A stretch of DNA of 64,000 bases. Origin: Hippopus hippopus. Its lineage: Eukaryota > Mollusca > Bivalvia > Cardiida > Cardiidae. The position numbers and the translations under genes were made by a program. The stretch covers positions 13,579,194 through 13,643,193 of the forward strand of contig OX328102.1 in assembly GCA_946811185.2 (NCBI GenBank), read 5' to 3'. The notes beneath the pieces are model-generated. The model did no database searches, was not told where the DNA came from, and saw only the letters and a list, made by a program, of their open reading frames with translations. This document shows, in pieces, positions 9,888-20,801 of this stretch. Each line of letters opens with the position of its first letter. Position 1 is the first letter of the stretch.

Positions 9888-11470
9888 TTAACTCTTTACC
9901 AAATGACAAAATTTCGGACTGGACTAAATTCAAAGCATTTGCAGATGACAAATTAAATGTTGCTAAAATAAGATGTCTGTTTGTAAAACAGTCATGCCCC
10001 CCTACTGCCACATTGATACAGGAAGTGGCAGTTCATAAACTGATATCAAAAGAATTGATTGGGAAATATCGATGTCATCTTTTTGATTTATAGCCCACTT
10101 CAATTGTTAAACATGATAATCTGTCAACAGTTCGCATAATTATACACACCGCCATGTGTATACATACAAGATTGTAAACAGTTGCCGATACACAGACTGA
10201 GTTATCGATTTTCTTTTCGACACGCGCGTTCCACTTTCGCTTTTTCCCAGTCGACTTCGATGCTTACTACGTCCCTGATAATACGCGAATAAAATGTTGG
10301 AGCCACAAGTTGAGCCATATATGATGATTTTTGAGACACTTTAATTTTTTTTGAGCAAATGGCTCAAGTGGCGAACAGCAGTTCAGGCCCTGAATCATCT
10401 GGTGGTCACTGTGACCTTGACCTTTCACAGATTAACCTTAAAATCGATAGGGATCATTTACACTTCAAGATGAATGTCTGTACAGAATTTGAAGGACTTA
10501 GGTCAATTCTGTGTCTAGTTATCATCTGGACAAGGTTTGGTCTATATATCATTAAGTTGAAGGCCACTGTGACCTTGACCTTTGATGGATTAATCTCAAA
10601 ATCGATAGGGATCATTTACACTCCGAGATGAATATCTGTACATAATTTGAAGAACCTATGTCAATTCTGTGTCTAGTTATCATCTGGACAAGGTTTGGTC
10701 TATATATCATTAAGTTGAAGGCCACTGTGACCTTGACCTTTGATGGATTAATCTCAAAATCAATAGGGATCATCTGCACTCCATGACAAATGTCTGTGCC
10801 AAATTTGACAAACCTAGGTCAATTCTGTGTCTAGTTATCATCTGGACAAGGTTTGGTCTATATATCAACATGTTGTCGGTCACAGTGACCTTGACCTTTG
10901 ACTGATTGACCTCAAAATCAATAGGGATCATCTACACTCCGAGACGCATGTCTGTGCCAAATTTGACGAACCTAGGTCAATTCTGTGTCTATTTACCATC
11001 CGGACAAGATTTGGTCTATATATCAACATGTTGAGGGTCACGGTGACCTTGACCTTTGACCGATTGACCTCAAAATCAATAGGGATCATCTACACTCCGA
11101 GACGCATGTCTGTGCCAAATTTGACGAACCTAGGTCAATTCTGTGTCTAGTCATCATCCGGACAAGGTTTGGTCTATATATCAACATGTTGTCAGTCACT
11201 GTGACCTTGACCTTTGACCGATTGACCTCAAAATCAATAGGGATCATCTACACTCCAAGACGCATGTCTAAGCCAAATTTGACGAACCTAGGTCAAATCT
11301 GTGTCTAGTTATCATCAGGACAAGGTAAGGTCTACCGACCGACCGACCTACCGACATTAGCAAAGCAATATACCCCCACTTCGTTGAAGGGGGGCGTACT
11401 GATGATTTCTCTGTCTGGTAGGACAGAAAACATTGTGGCAAAAGGAGAAAATGCTATAAAACTAGATTTT
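9888..11470. mobile_element. Family C MITE split by family B copy 1
   Basis: The left half TTAACTCTTTACCAAATGAC to GTTGCTAAAATA (9888-9969) and the right piece from about 11405 (GGACAGAAAACATTGTGG, AAAAGGAGAAAATGCT) are consecutive parts of the family C consensus seen intact at 13080-13305. Family B lies between them. Confidence 0.75.
9970..11399 (+). mobile_element. Family B element copy 1, six 158-bp core units
   Basis: A unique 5' part of about 420 bases (from AAGATGTCT and CATGCCCCCCTACTGCC) is followed by a core in which GTGACCTTGACC recurs at 10411, 10569, 10727, 10885, 11043 and 11201, exactly 158 bases apart. A GACC/GACG microsatellite and a 3' stem-loop follow: CCCCC, CTTC, GTT, GAAG, GGGGGG. 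The 3' end GGGGGGCGTA is the inverted complement of the 5' CATGCCCCCC. The layout is that of non-autonomous Helentron-like elements with central tandem repeats; no transposase or Rep gene is present. Copy 2 is at 56822-58093. Confidence 0.85.
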
Positions 11471-11639
11471 ACTGTATACATTAGACCAAGATGCATTTTT
11501 CCCTAGAATTCGGAACTTGAAGTAGAGGGAGCATCATACTAGAGGCGCTTGAGCGCCTGTATCGCTCCACAGGCCTGATATTTCTATAATGGCGAAAGGA
11601 AGTTTTTAACAATTATCATTCAATCCTGCATTTTAGCTC

Positions 11640-12162
11640 ACTGAAGAAACAATTTGGTAGACAACCATCATAGGAACTTACCTGCAAAACAACAATGAAA
11701 TCCAATGAATAGTTTTAGAGAAGAAATTTTTCAAAGATTTTACTTTATACCATAAAAGGAAAATGAGTCTCCCATAAAAGCCATGTTTTTTGACAGATCT
11801 TTTTTTTTTTTTAAGGAATTCTGTAAACCTGTATCTAAGGAACACATTCCTGCAAAATAATAATGCTATCCAAATAGCGGTTTGGGAGGAGAAGATTTTT
11901 AAAGGTTTTTTACTTTGGTTGCCATGGCAACCAGAATTCTTCATGGAACACAATTATTTAAAGGAATTTGAAAGAGGACCACCAAAGGAACATTCCTGTG
12001 AAATTTGGTAAAAATCCAGTCAATAGTTTCTGAGGAGAAGTTTTTTAAAGAAAAAGTTTACGGACGCACGCACGGACGAACGGACGGACGGACGGACGCA
12101 CGCACGACGGACACAACGCCATGACAATAGCTCGCTGGCCTTTGGCCAGTGGAGCTAAAAAC
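11640..12162 (+). repeat. Family F element with GGAC microsatellite
   Basis: Contains two decayed units of the TGTAAATTTGG, GAAGATTTTTAAAG and TTGCCATGGCAACCAGAATT type. Then comes a (GGAC/GCAC)n tract at 12060-12112 and the end GGCCTTTGGCCAGTGGAGC followed by TAAAAAC. The same order of parts is seen at 43608-44710. Confidence 0.7.
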
Positions 12163-12692
12163 CACATCATCAGTACAGTATTAACTTTATGAATTTCTGG
12201 TGATCAACACTATGAGACCCATTTTTAAGGATTTGTCTCAGTCACCTACTTTTTAACCCAATACGACCCATTTTCAATCTTGTTGATATCCTCCAGACAA
12301 ATGTTCTATTTTTTCTATGAGTTTTGGACAGAAAATACGGCCTCTAGAAAGAACACCAAGTTTATTTTGTAAAGATTCAACCTGGTTACCTAGTTTATGA
12401 CCTGACATTACCCATTTTCACACTCGTCCAACATGTAAAGATGACATTCTGACCAACTTTCATTAGTATTGGACTGCAAATGTGGCCTCCAGAGTGTACA
12501 CAAGGTTTTTCAGAGATCTGACCTAGGTTTTGGCCTGAAGTGACCAATTTTCAAACTCATCCCAGATACCATCAAGACAAACATTCTCACAGACTTTCCT
12601 GAGTATTGCACAAACAAGAGGGCCATGATGAGAGCCTTTTTGACCCAAAATGTACAATTTCCAATCTTTTCTAAGATACCAAGATATACATT

Positions 12693-12960
12693 TGATTTGT
12701 TTGTTTGTATTGGAGTTAACTGCTGTTTTAACAGCTTAGGCCATTATCACCAAAGAGTGCACCTACGCATGTGTTTCCTGGTTTTCTCACCAAAACTGAC
12801 ACATTTTTCTTTCCAAAACACTGACTACTTTCCTCACATGCATCTGAGGTGAGAGACGAAAAATTGCCGCATAAAAATTTGCCTCGACCATGTATTAAAC
12901 TCCCAATCACCAGGCCATCAAGTCAGATATTTTAACCACCGAATTGTCCAGCCGGACGAC
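12693..12960 (-). mobile_element. tRNA-derived SINE, family V
   Basis: The head is on the minus strand at the high-coordinate end (CCGGCTGGACAATTCGGTGG). The body carries GCACCTACGCATGTGTTTCC and GACTACTTTCCTCACATGCA. ATACATT at 12686-12692 and 12961-12967 is a possible 7-bp target duplication. Relatives are at 17184, 26395, 47681 and a fragment at 21888. Confidence 0.7.
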
Positions 12961-13079
12961 ATACATTAGGACAAACTTTTATGAGTATTTGAATGAAAAT
13001 ATGGCTTCTAGAGTGTACACAATTTTTTTTTCTAGAATTTGTCTCAGTTACCTGCTTTAAGACCCAATGAGACCCATTT

Positions 13080-13305
13080 TTAACTCTTTACCAAACGACA
13101 AAATTTTAGACTGGTCCAAATTGAAAGCATTTGCAGACGACAAATTAAAGATGGCTTAAATAGTGGAATTTGTTATTGATAGAATAGAAAACATTGCGGG
13201 AAAAGGAGAAAATGCTGGTTACCAGCATTTTCTCCTTTTCCCACGTTTTCAAAAGGCTTCTTTCCAAGGGTCGTTAAAACTCGGGATTGTTTGGTATAGG
13301 GTTAA
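13080..13305. mobile_element. Family C hairpin MITE with demonstrable TTAA target duplication
   Basis: The element runs CTCTTTACCAAACGAC to GGTATAGGG between two TTAA. Removing it and one TTAA restores CCCATTTTTAAACCTATCTG, the expected 145-bp-unit sequence. The centre is a palindrome (GAAAATGCTGGTTACCAGCA). TTAA target duplication is typical of the piggyBac superfamily. Confidence 0.85.
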
Positions 13306-13699
13306 ACCTATCTGAGATATCATCATGACAAACATTCTGGCCAATTTTCATGAGTATGTGACAGAAAATGTGGCCTCTACAGCAAAGGAAAGGTTTTCCT
13401 AAAATTTGACCAGAGAATCTAAATTTTGACCCAAGGTAACCCATTTTCAAACTCACGTACGATACCTTCGAGATGTTCTTACAAACTTCGATGTCTTGAT
13501 GATATCTTTGATGAGTTTGAAAATGAGTCACATGGGGTTAAAAAACAGGTCACCTAGTAAATCTTGCGAAAAAAGCCTTATGTACTCTTTAAAAGGCAAT
13601 ATTTTCCTTAGATTTGACCTGGTGAACCCAACTGTTTACCCTACATGAACTGTTTTCAAACTTGTCTGAGATATGATCAAGACAATTATTTTTGTTTAC

Positions 13700-14493
13700 A
13701 ACAATGGAAATTTAGGGTGTTATGTTTGTGTACAGCCTGTAAAAAAATCACTACAGAAGTGCAGTAAAGTCAACCACATATACAGGGTGTGTCTTGTGCA
13801 AAAATCCTGGCTGTGGGTCAAACATCAAGGTCATAGCAAGGTCACGTGGGTTTTGAACAAGGGGGCCATGATGGCTTGTATACCTCCACTGGCTAATAAG
13901 TTTAAACCATACATACCATATTCTAGGCCAAAACGATTCAAACAAGGAGACTTAAAACTATGACTTTTGAGTTTCAAGCGTAACGGTGTAGCTTGTAAGT
14001 AATTATGCATGTCTTAGTGGACTTGGGACTGTCGATCAGAATATCAGATAAGTGTTAAAACTTTACACCCTTTGCACTCCAAATGATACTTGTGTACTTT
14101 TCAACAACCCACTCCCATCCTATTCAAGGTCTTCTCTCTTTTCTTTGTTATGCACTTTTCTAGTAACTGAATTGCATTTAATTTTTACCCAAAAAATACC
14201 ATTTTGAAATGGAAAAATCAACAAGTCTACAGTTCAACCAAGTAGCTGAATTTGAAAGGTCAACTAAATTTTATAACGACGAAATTTTATAACACCACAG
14301 TGTTTCATTTAAATATTAAATGCTTACACACAAACTATACTAAGCTACCATATCTTTTGTCAATGAAAATATATGAGCAAATGGTAAAACTGGCTAGAAC
14401 TAAGTAACAGAGTGACAGATAGATAAAGATTTATAGAAGACTGGAGTCATGATTAATATGATCCTGTGGTCAAACAGAGAAAATACCACTTAC
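13700..14493. other. Intron sequence without identified gene
   Basis: A trace of family F (GGGGGCCATGATGGCTTGTATACC at 13860-13883) is followed by AT-rich sequence with no coding character. It directly precedes the donor of exon 10. Confidence 0.4.
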
Positions 14494-14707
14494 TTTTGAA
14501 CTCTTTCCTTTCAGGCTTTTCAAACATAGGTAAAGACGGTAAAGAGGGAAGAGGCTGAAGTTTTTCCAAGACAGCAGCAGGAGTTGTCAGCTTACTAGGG
14601 GTGGTTACAGTACTGGATACAGAAGAAAGCTTACTGACTGATGAAGCCTGCACCACTGGGGTGATAGGTTTGTCTTTTTTCCGTTTCAAGTACTCTTGCA
14701 AACTGAC
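14494..14707 (-). CDS. KMT2E/SETD5: Exon 10 of 13: VSLQEYLKRKK block
   Basis: Residues 918-988 plus one base. It begins VSLQEYLKRKKDK, continuous with PPKEKKK of exon 9 and equivalent to KKKVSLLEYRKRQREA in KMT2E and SETD5, one of the best conserved blocks of the C-terminal half. A Ser/Thr/Val tract (SKLSSVSSTVTTPSKL) and a Leu/Pro tract (LQPLPSLPSLP) follow, and the exon ends PERKEFK. The acceptor is TATATAG before 14707 and the donor is GTAAGT after 14494. It starts in phase 0 and ends with one extra base, completed by GC of exon 11 to give Ser. The conserved basic helix may be a nuclear or protein-binding motif; this is not established. Confidence 0.95.
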
Positions 14708-14819
14708 CTATATAAATAAAAATTATCATCGATTTTAGACTGATACATTATTCAAACAGTACTACCTGAAAGAAAGTGTTTCGATCAAGATAACGACCTA
14801 AAGATCTCATGGTGAATAA

Positions 14820-15305
14820 CTCTATTTCAAGCAAGCTCTCTATATACGCTCTGTAACAAAGCGGTTAGGCACCTCATTAAACAAACAAAAGGGCAGAAAG
14901 GCTCTAAACTGCTTACCTCAGAACATAGTTTTTGAACAAGAAAATTATTTTGGAACAAGAAAATTATTAAAGTTTTCAACAGAATCAGCAAACATACAAT
15001 AACTGCCCCCAAATAATAGCAAATTTTGAAAGCAGGTGCCTTTCTGAAACAATCTTGGTGCAGGTCCAAAGGATAATGCAATATACCAAATGTTACAGTT
15101 AATGCCTATATTGTTTGGAACAAGATTTTTTAGTTTTCTCCATATAAGCCCATGCAAAATTTGTGACCCCCAAGTGAGAGCCAAGGAACTTTGCTTTTCC
15201 ACCATGCCCTTTCTTTTTTCAAAAACAATTAGGTTTGAATCAAGATACGATCAAATAAGATTACAGATATCCACTTTTGGAATGACACACCTTTGATGGA
15301 ACATA
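14820..15305 (+). repeat. Degenerate family F sequence
   Basis: Phrases GGAACAAGATTTTTTAG, CATATAAGCCCATGCAAA and TTTGTGACCCCCAAG match family F copies elsewhere. Adjacent duplicated GAACAAGAAAATTATT occurs at about 14934 and 14953. Confidence 0.45.
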
Positions 15306-15313
15306 AGGTCTAG

Positions 15314-16146
15314 TAGTATTGGGCAATCGATTTAAAATCACAAGCGGTTATCGCTTTATCAGAGCAAGCCAACTAGCTATCGTTTGTAAAATCGGTTGCT
15401 CCATTTAACTGAAAAAGGCCTTTTTGCTTTAAATACTGTGACAATTTGTCTACATAATATTATGTAGATCTATATTTTCATTTCATAAAACAACCATTTT
15501 TTTTTTCTGTAATGAACAGAATTTTACCTTCCACTTATTGTTTTAATATGTTGTGTAAATTCACAATTTAAATTCATTACTTAAGATGAGAAGATAGTTC
15601 GAAGTGCCTCTGATCGGACGATGCCACTCTGATCATTGTAGTGTCATGGGTTTTCACGGTTTTTATTGGCGATCTATTTATCATGTCAATTAATTTTCAG
15701 GGAAGTATTACCACATGATTTGACATCATTTCGTCATTTTGAATAGCAGGTAACTTTAAAATATGTCACTTTACACTAGATAAGAGGATTAACACCTTAT
15801 TACGTTTTCATAAATGACTCGCCAGCTTGATTATTAAGCGTGTGTCCTTCAAAGGGATCAAACGAGAAGCTTTTCGGGTTCTAAAGTTTTGTCAAGACCA
15901 CCATGGACAAAAATTTCTTGCTCATTTTTCCGGCCAGTTTTCGTGTTTGTTATCCACCATGTTGAATCCAAGAGTGTGATTAATATTAGTCACAAAACCA
16001 AGTGCTAAAAACCCAGATTCACGTTTCGGGACCGAGTGAGTTCCGGAACCGACTACAATCGATTCCAGGATTTCTCAATCGATTATCGCAATCAAAAGCC
16101 AAAACCAACTGACTTTCGACTATAGTCGATCATCGGCCCACCACTA
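15314..16146. mobile_element. hAT-like non-autonomous element with 8-bp target duplication
   Basis: The ends are TAGTATTGGGCAATCGAT and, inverted, TAGTGGTGGGCCGATGATCG. The flanks carry the identical 8-mer AGGTCTAG at 15306-15313 and 16147-16154. An 8-bp duplication and a TAGNGNTGGGC-type terminus are hAT hallmarks. The 833-bp body has no transposase. Sequence from the body (about 15575-15700) recurs, diverged, near 59140-59260 and 61410-61540, suggesting further relatives. Confidence 0.88.
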
Positions 16147-16894
16147 AGGTCTAGGATGCATATTTCAAGCTGAAATCCCAAATTTTTGCATACCTGTGAT
16201 CTATATGAAGTCTATTGTCGTCACATCAGTGGTCATCAATGAAAATCCCTGTTTGGAATCACATAGTTAGGAAGAGCTTCTTATAAGCAAAGAAACTATA
16301 CAGTCAAGTATATTTAGTAATTTTGACCTGGCTGCTAGAATTTGAACATTCTGCATAGAGGTCCATTAGTTGAAAGCATACACCTAATATTACAGTACTT
16401 GGTGATAAACTTTGGAACAAGAGGATCCTTGATTTTTTTCACAACTTTTAAGCCCATATGTGACCACCTGGGCAAGGATAACTGACCCCGGGACTGTAAT
16501 TTGGAAACCTTCTTAGAGCTCTGCTAAATGATGCCACATATCAAATAATACAGCTCTAGCTCTCATATTAGAAAAGAATTGTTTTTGACGTTTTCACCTT
16601 AAAAGCCAATGTAAAATTTGAGAACAAAATGATTAGGCAAATTTTAATATGGTTGAAATTTGAACTATCTTGATTAAGGTTCGTTAGAAGAAAAGAAATG
16701 CCAAAATATCTAAGCCCTAGGCCTTATAGGACAAAAACATTTTTTAGGATATGCCTCAAACCCCCTTTTTTGTTGCCAATGTAACGCAAGTTCTGCACGA
16801 AATAAAATTGTGTGAACACTTTGAAGGAGATTGACTCAAGGAACATCTGTGCAAAGTTTGGAAGCAATAGGCTTTGTAGTGTGGGAGGAAATAT
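16147..16894 (+). repeat. Degenerate family F sequence
   Basis: Contains AAGCCCATATGTGACCACC, GGAACATCTGTGCAAAGTTTGG and TTGCCAATGTAACG, matching family F blocks; it ends where the family C copy begins. Confidence 0.45.
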
Positions 16895-17117
16895 TCAACT
16901 CTTTACCACACAAGCAAAATAAAGATTGTCCAAACTGAGAGCATTCACAGAAAAAAAAATCAGATGTAGCTTAATTGATGGAATTTATCTTTGATTGGGT
17001 AAAAAACATTGTGGACAATGGAGAGAATGCCGCCTGCATTTTTTTGTTTTCCACCATGTTTTCAATAGGCTTCTTTCTCAAGGTCATTGAAATTAGGATT
17101 GATTGGTAATGGGTTAA
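16895..17117. mobile_element. Family C hairpin MITE
   Basis: Runs from TCAACTCTTTACCACAC to GGTAATGGGTTAA, with the internal GTAAAAAACATTGTGGACAA landmark and decayed palindrome. The left TTAA has become TCAA. Confidence 0.75.
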
Positions 17118-17129
17118 AGCAACTGTTAA

Positions 17130-17765
17130 GGCCCAATAGCAGCCAAAAACACAATGCAGGTGTTAACATGCATTTAAATTCAATTGATTGGAGTTAAAAT
17201 TGTTTTAACAGCTAAGGTTATATCACTGCGGTCAATGCACCCACCCATGTGTTTCTTGGCTTTCCTACACCAATACTGACACAACTTTTATCTAAGTCAC
17301 TGACTACTTCTCATGTGCATCAGAGATGAGAAGTGAAAAATCGCCGGAAAGAAAGTTTGCCTCAACCGGGTATCAAACTCACAACCACCAGGTCACGGCC
17401 TGATACGCTAACTACAGAGCTACCCGTGTGGTCCGCATTTAAATTCAAATCGTACTAGTTAAAAGTATGGAAAATAATACTAAGATGACAATCTGTTATT
17501 GTTCTGTTGGTTCAAGTGTTCATGGCTGGCAGAAAAAATAATTTCCAAATCAGGCAAAGAGTAAACAATAGAGTGACCTGGCAGGTTTTAACCTAGTTTT
17601 GAAATTGATTTCTTTGCCAGCAATTAGCACTTGGACTGACCATACAATAACAGATTATTATCTTCATAATAACTTCCATACTTTTAAATGGTATGGTGGA
17701 ATGGTTTAAATTTAAGCGCATTTTAACACCAACTTCATTTACTTTTGTCTACTATTGTTACTTCA
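17130..17765. mobile_element. Long-TIR foldback element split by a SINE
   Basis: The left arm CAATAGCAGCCAAAAAC, GGTGTTAACATGCATTTAAA (17132-17183), continued after the SINE by TTAAAAGTATGGAA and AATCTGTTATTGT (17455-17550), is matched inverted by 17625-17765 (AACAATAACAGATT reading variants, TTCCATACTTTTAA, TTTTAACACC). Arms total roughly 140 bp. The superfamily is not determined. Confidence 0.75.
17184..17434 (-). mobile_element. tRNA-derived SINE, family V, with 14-bp target duplication
   Basis: The perfect direct repeat GCATTTAAATTCAA at 17170-17183 and 17435-17448 flanks it. The minus-strand head GGGTAGCTCTGTAGTTAG and B-box-like GAGTTTGATACCC are visible. It inserted into the left arm of the foldback element. 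Confidence 0.92.
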
Positions 17766-18123
17766 ATGCACAGTGCACTGACAGACTCTGACAGATGACA
17801 GACATTAAATAACCACAACAGCTCATCTTCATCACTTCATTGCGGTACAGAAGACTTCAGTAAATAGCATCTTTCACATCTCTCCATTCAGGTTAACAGG
17901 AAAACACAGGAGGAAAATTGCATCAAAATTATATCTATGAACATGCCAAATAGATTGGACAGACAGAAAAAAGGTCTTTTCCAGTTTACCACCAGAAACA
18001 TTGTTTTTGTAGTGTATAATTACCAATGTGGAACAAATGATTGCTCCAGATTTTGTTAAATGGAGTTGAAGTCCATCTGTTTCCAATCACATGAAAAATT
18101 GCGGCAAACTCTATATCTAGACA
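17766..18123. other. Intron sequence, nothing identified
   Basis: No gene and no repeat recognised, apart from a short CAGTGCACTGACAGACTCTG near 17771 next to the foldback element. Confidence 0.4.
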
Positions 18124-19113
18124 CAAGAGGGCCATGATGGCCCTAAAGTCGCTCACCTGCGTCTTTTGACCAAACATGACCCATTTTCAATCTACCCGAC
18201 ATGACCCATTCTCAAACTCGACCGAGATATCATCAAGACAAACATTCTAACCAACTTTCAAGAGTTTTGGGCTGAAAATGTGGCCTCTAGAGCGTACACA
18301 AGGTTTTTATAAGATTTGATCTAGTGACCTAGTTTTTTGCCTGACATGACCCATTTTCAAACTTATCCAAGATATCATAAAGACAAACTGACTGATAATG
18401 TGGCCTCTAGAGCGTACACAAGGTTTTTCTCAGATTTGACCTAGTGACCTAGTTTTTGACCCGACATGACCCATTCTCGAACTCTTCCGAGATATAATCA
18501 AGACAAACATTCTGACCAACTTTCAAGAGTTTTGGGCTGAAAATGTGGCCTCAAGAGCATACACAAGGTTTTTCTAAGATATGACCTAGTAACCTAAATT
18601 TTTTCCCGACATGACCTATTTTCAAACTAGTCTGAGATACCATCAAGACAAACATTCTGACCAACTTTCAAGAGTTTTGGGCTGAAAATGTGGCCTCTAG
18701 AGCGTACACAAGGTTTTTATAAGATTTGACCTAGTGACCTAGTTTTTGACCTGACATGACCCATTTTCGAACTTGTCCGAGATATCATCAAGGCAAACAT
18801 TCTGACCAAGTTTCATGAGTATCGGACTGAAAATGTGGCCTCTAGAGCGTACACACGGTTTTTCTAAGATTTGACCTAGTGACCTAGTTTTTGAACCAAC
18901 ATGACCCATTTGCCTGACATGACCCATTTTCAAACTCATCCGAGGTATCATCAAGACAAACATTCTGACCAAGTTTCATGAGTATCGGATTGAAAATGTG
19001 GCCTCTAGAGCGTACACAAGGTAAAAGTTGACGACGGATGACGAACGACGGACGCCGGACACAGCACGATCACAAAAGCTCACCATGAGCACTTTGTGCT
19101 CAGGTGAGCTAAA
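18124..19113 (+). mobile_element. HEL copy 1, 145-bp core
   Basis: 5' end CAAGAGGGCCATGATGGCC with GTCGCTCACCTG; core units carry GACCTAGTGACCTAG and GTGGCCTCTAGAGCGTACAC; then a GACGACGGATGACG tract; 3' hairpin AGCTCACCATGAGCAC, TTT, GTGCTCAGGTGAGCT. It ends 25 bases from exon 9. Confidence 0.9.
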
Positions 19114-19137
19114 CACACCAATATTCACATTTCTTAC

Positions 19138-20421
19138 CTTTTTCTTCTCCTTAGGAGGCTGAGATGATTCACAATTACTAGCTGATGTTTCTATAAAACT
19201 GAGAGACTCCTCCATTCGCCTATCTTCCATCAAGCCATTATTTCCAGCATCTGAGGCAGATGACACATCCATTGAGTCTGAATCATAAGATAACATATTA
19301 CTAATGCCCGAATTGTTCTGGAGATAGTTTGCAGCAGATGATGCACTTGTTAGAAACTGAGTGGTAGAGTCAGCAGTCATTTCTGCACTATAGTTATTAT
19401 CGTTCAAAAACTTCAGGTGACGATTTGGGTAAGATGATGGTTCCACGGACGCAATGTTGGATGAAAACGAATCATTTAATGATAAACTTCGAACAAAATT
19501 ATGTGATGGGAGGTGACCTAATGATACCGAGTCTTCCGAACTTTTTGCAACATCACTTTTACTGTCAAGCAATGAATGATGCTCACTATCCACACTATCT
19601 GAGGCATCAACACTTGATCCTTGTACTATGGGACTTTGTAAATTTCCATCAAATTTTGAAAAACTACCTTTTCTTACTGAAGTCTGGTCAGTGCTTGAGT
19701 CTACAAGAGAATTTTTCTCTGTAGACAACTGTAGTGAATTACAAGTTGTTTCACTTTGAGCCCTAATTTCTGACGATGACGTTGAACTACATGCCTTATC
19801 ATGCAAAGTTATGTTTGTTCTTGGTTCACATTTTGGAGGAGTCACTTTTATAGCACTACTACAACTATCGCAAGGTTCTACATCAGATACTTGGCTATTT
19901 AAAGTGTCACCTGAACTAAATGTAGAAGTGATTGTTGATGACAAAACAGACTTGCTAACACTACATTCTGTACTATCTACTTCACTCTCTATTGCACCAG
20001 CAGTTGAAGTAGTCTCTGTTTCTGTTAGTAGACTATCACACTCTAACTCCATAACAGTTTCAGTTTTAGCACAAACACCTTCACTACTATCTGGTTCAGA
20101 TTTAATAGCACTTTTAAGATCATCATCACAGATGGATTTATTTTGTTCACAAAGCACAGTTTGATAATCCGTCTCAGTGGATTGTAATCCAAGTCCAGAG
20201 TTTGAGATCTCTATGGTTTCTCCATCAGGAGACACTTCTATACCCGTGTTTGCAGCACTGGTGCTGGTCATTTCAAAACAGTTCCTTTCCTTCTCTTTAC
20301 CAAACTCTGTGGCAGGAGAATCTAATGAAAAAAGTGGCTCACTTGACACCACCCTATCATCATCACCTGCTTGCACTTTTGTCTCTACACATGTATGAGA
20401 GCTTTCTAGGCCAACTTCATT
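19138..20421 (-). CDS. KMT2E/SETD5: Exon 9 of 13: 428-codon Ser/Thr/Asp/Glu-rich disordered exon
   Basis: The largest exon in the window (1284 bases, residues 490-917), open throughout and phase 0 at both ends. The acceptor is TTACACAG before 20421 and the donor is GGTAAGA after 19138. The protein is dominated by Ser, Thr, Asp, Glu and Val, has many acidic-flanked serines (SDSMDVSSASD), and lacks any recognisable fold; it is best read as a long intrinsically disordered region. It ends SSQPPKEKKK, which joins VSLQEYLKRKK in exon 10 and recreates the PPQKKKVSLLEYRKR-type block of the vertebrate paralogues. That junction, not the body, gives the identity. The body shows no close similarity to vertebrate sequences as I recall them. 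The 3' terminus of HEL copy 1 lies 25 bases inside the following intron. Confidence 0.94.
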
Positions 20422-20568
20422 CTGTGTAAGAAAAAGTAATATCTGAAATTTTCAACCTCTGCATTGTCATAGGTACAAAATGCTAGATGTATTATAAGCT
20501 CTATTGGCTGATGGTCGGAAGAACTTATGTCATGGTTTGGTTTCCATCATCTTTCCTGCATCCACTCC

Positions 20569-20801
20569 TCAACTCCTTACCAAATGACGAAAGTGTAGAC
20601 TTGTTCAAGTTGAAAGCATTTGCAGACGACAATTTAAGTGAAACTCAAATGATGGAACTTGCCTTAAACAAGTAGAAAACATTGTGTGTGAAAAGGAGAA
20701 AATGCTGGTTACCAGAATTTCCTCCTTTTCCCACAATTTTTACAATAAGCTTCTTCCTCAGAATCGTTAAAACAACTGGGCATTGTGTGGTACAGGGTTA
20801 A
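20569..20801. mobile_element. Family C hairpin MITE
   Basis: TCAACTCCTTACCAAATGAC to GGTACAGGGTTAA with a central GAAAATGCTGGTTACCAG palindrome. Lies in the intron upstream of exon 9 on the gene strand. Confidence 0.8.

Larger units (their letters stand above)
12163..13700 (+). mobile_element. Old HEL-type array interrupted by a SINE and a TTAA MITE
   Basis: Degenerate 145-bp-type units (TGGCCTCTAGA, ACATTCTGACCAACTTTCAT, TTTTCAAACTCATC) run from about 12200 to 13700. They are broken at 12693-12960 by a SINE and at 13080-13305 by a family C copy. Confidence 0.65.

Noticed and set aside
10359..10631. Plus-strand open frame starting MAQVAN, also present at 57205-57450
   Set aside because: It is conserved only because both family B copies are recent. 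It runs into the 158-base tandem core, whose length is not a multiple of three, and lacks any recognisable domain.
19425..20429. Several plus-strand open frames of 70-117 codons
   Set aside because: They are antisense to the long Ser/Thr/Asp/Glu exon, whose codon composition suppresses stops on the opposite strand.
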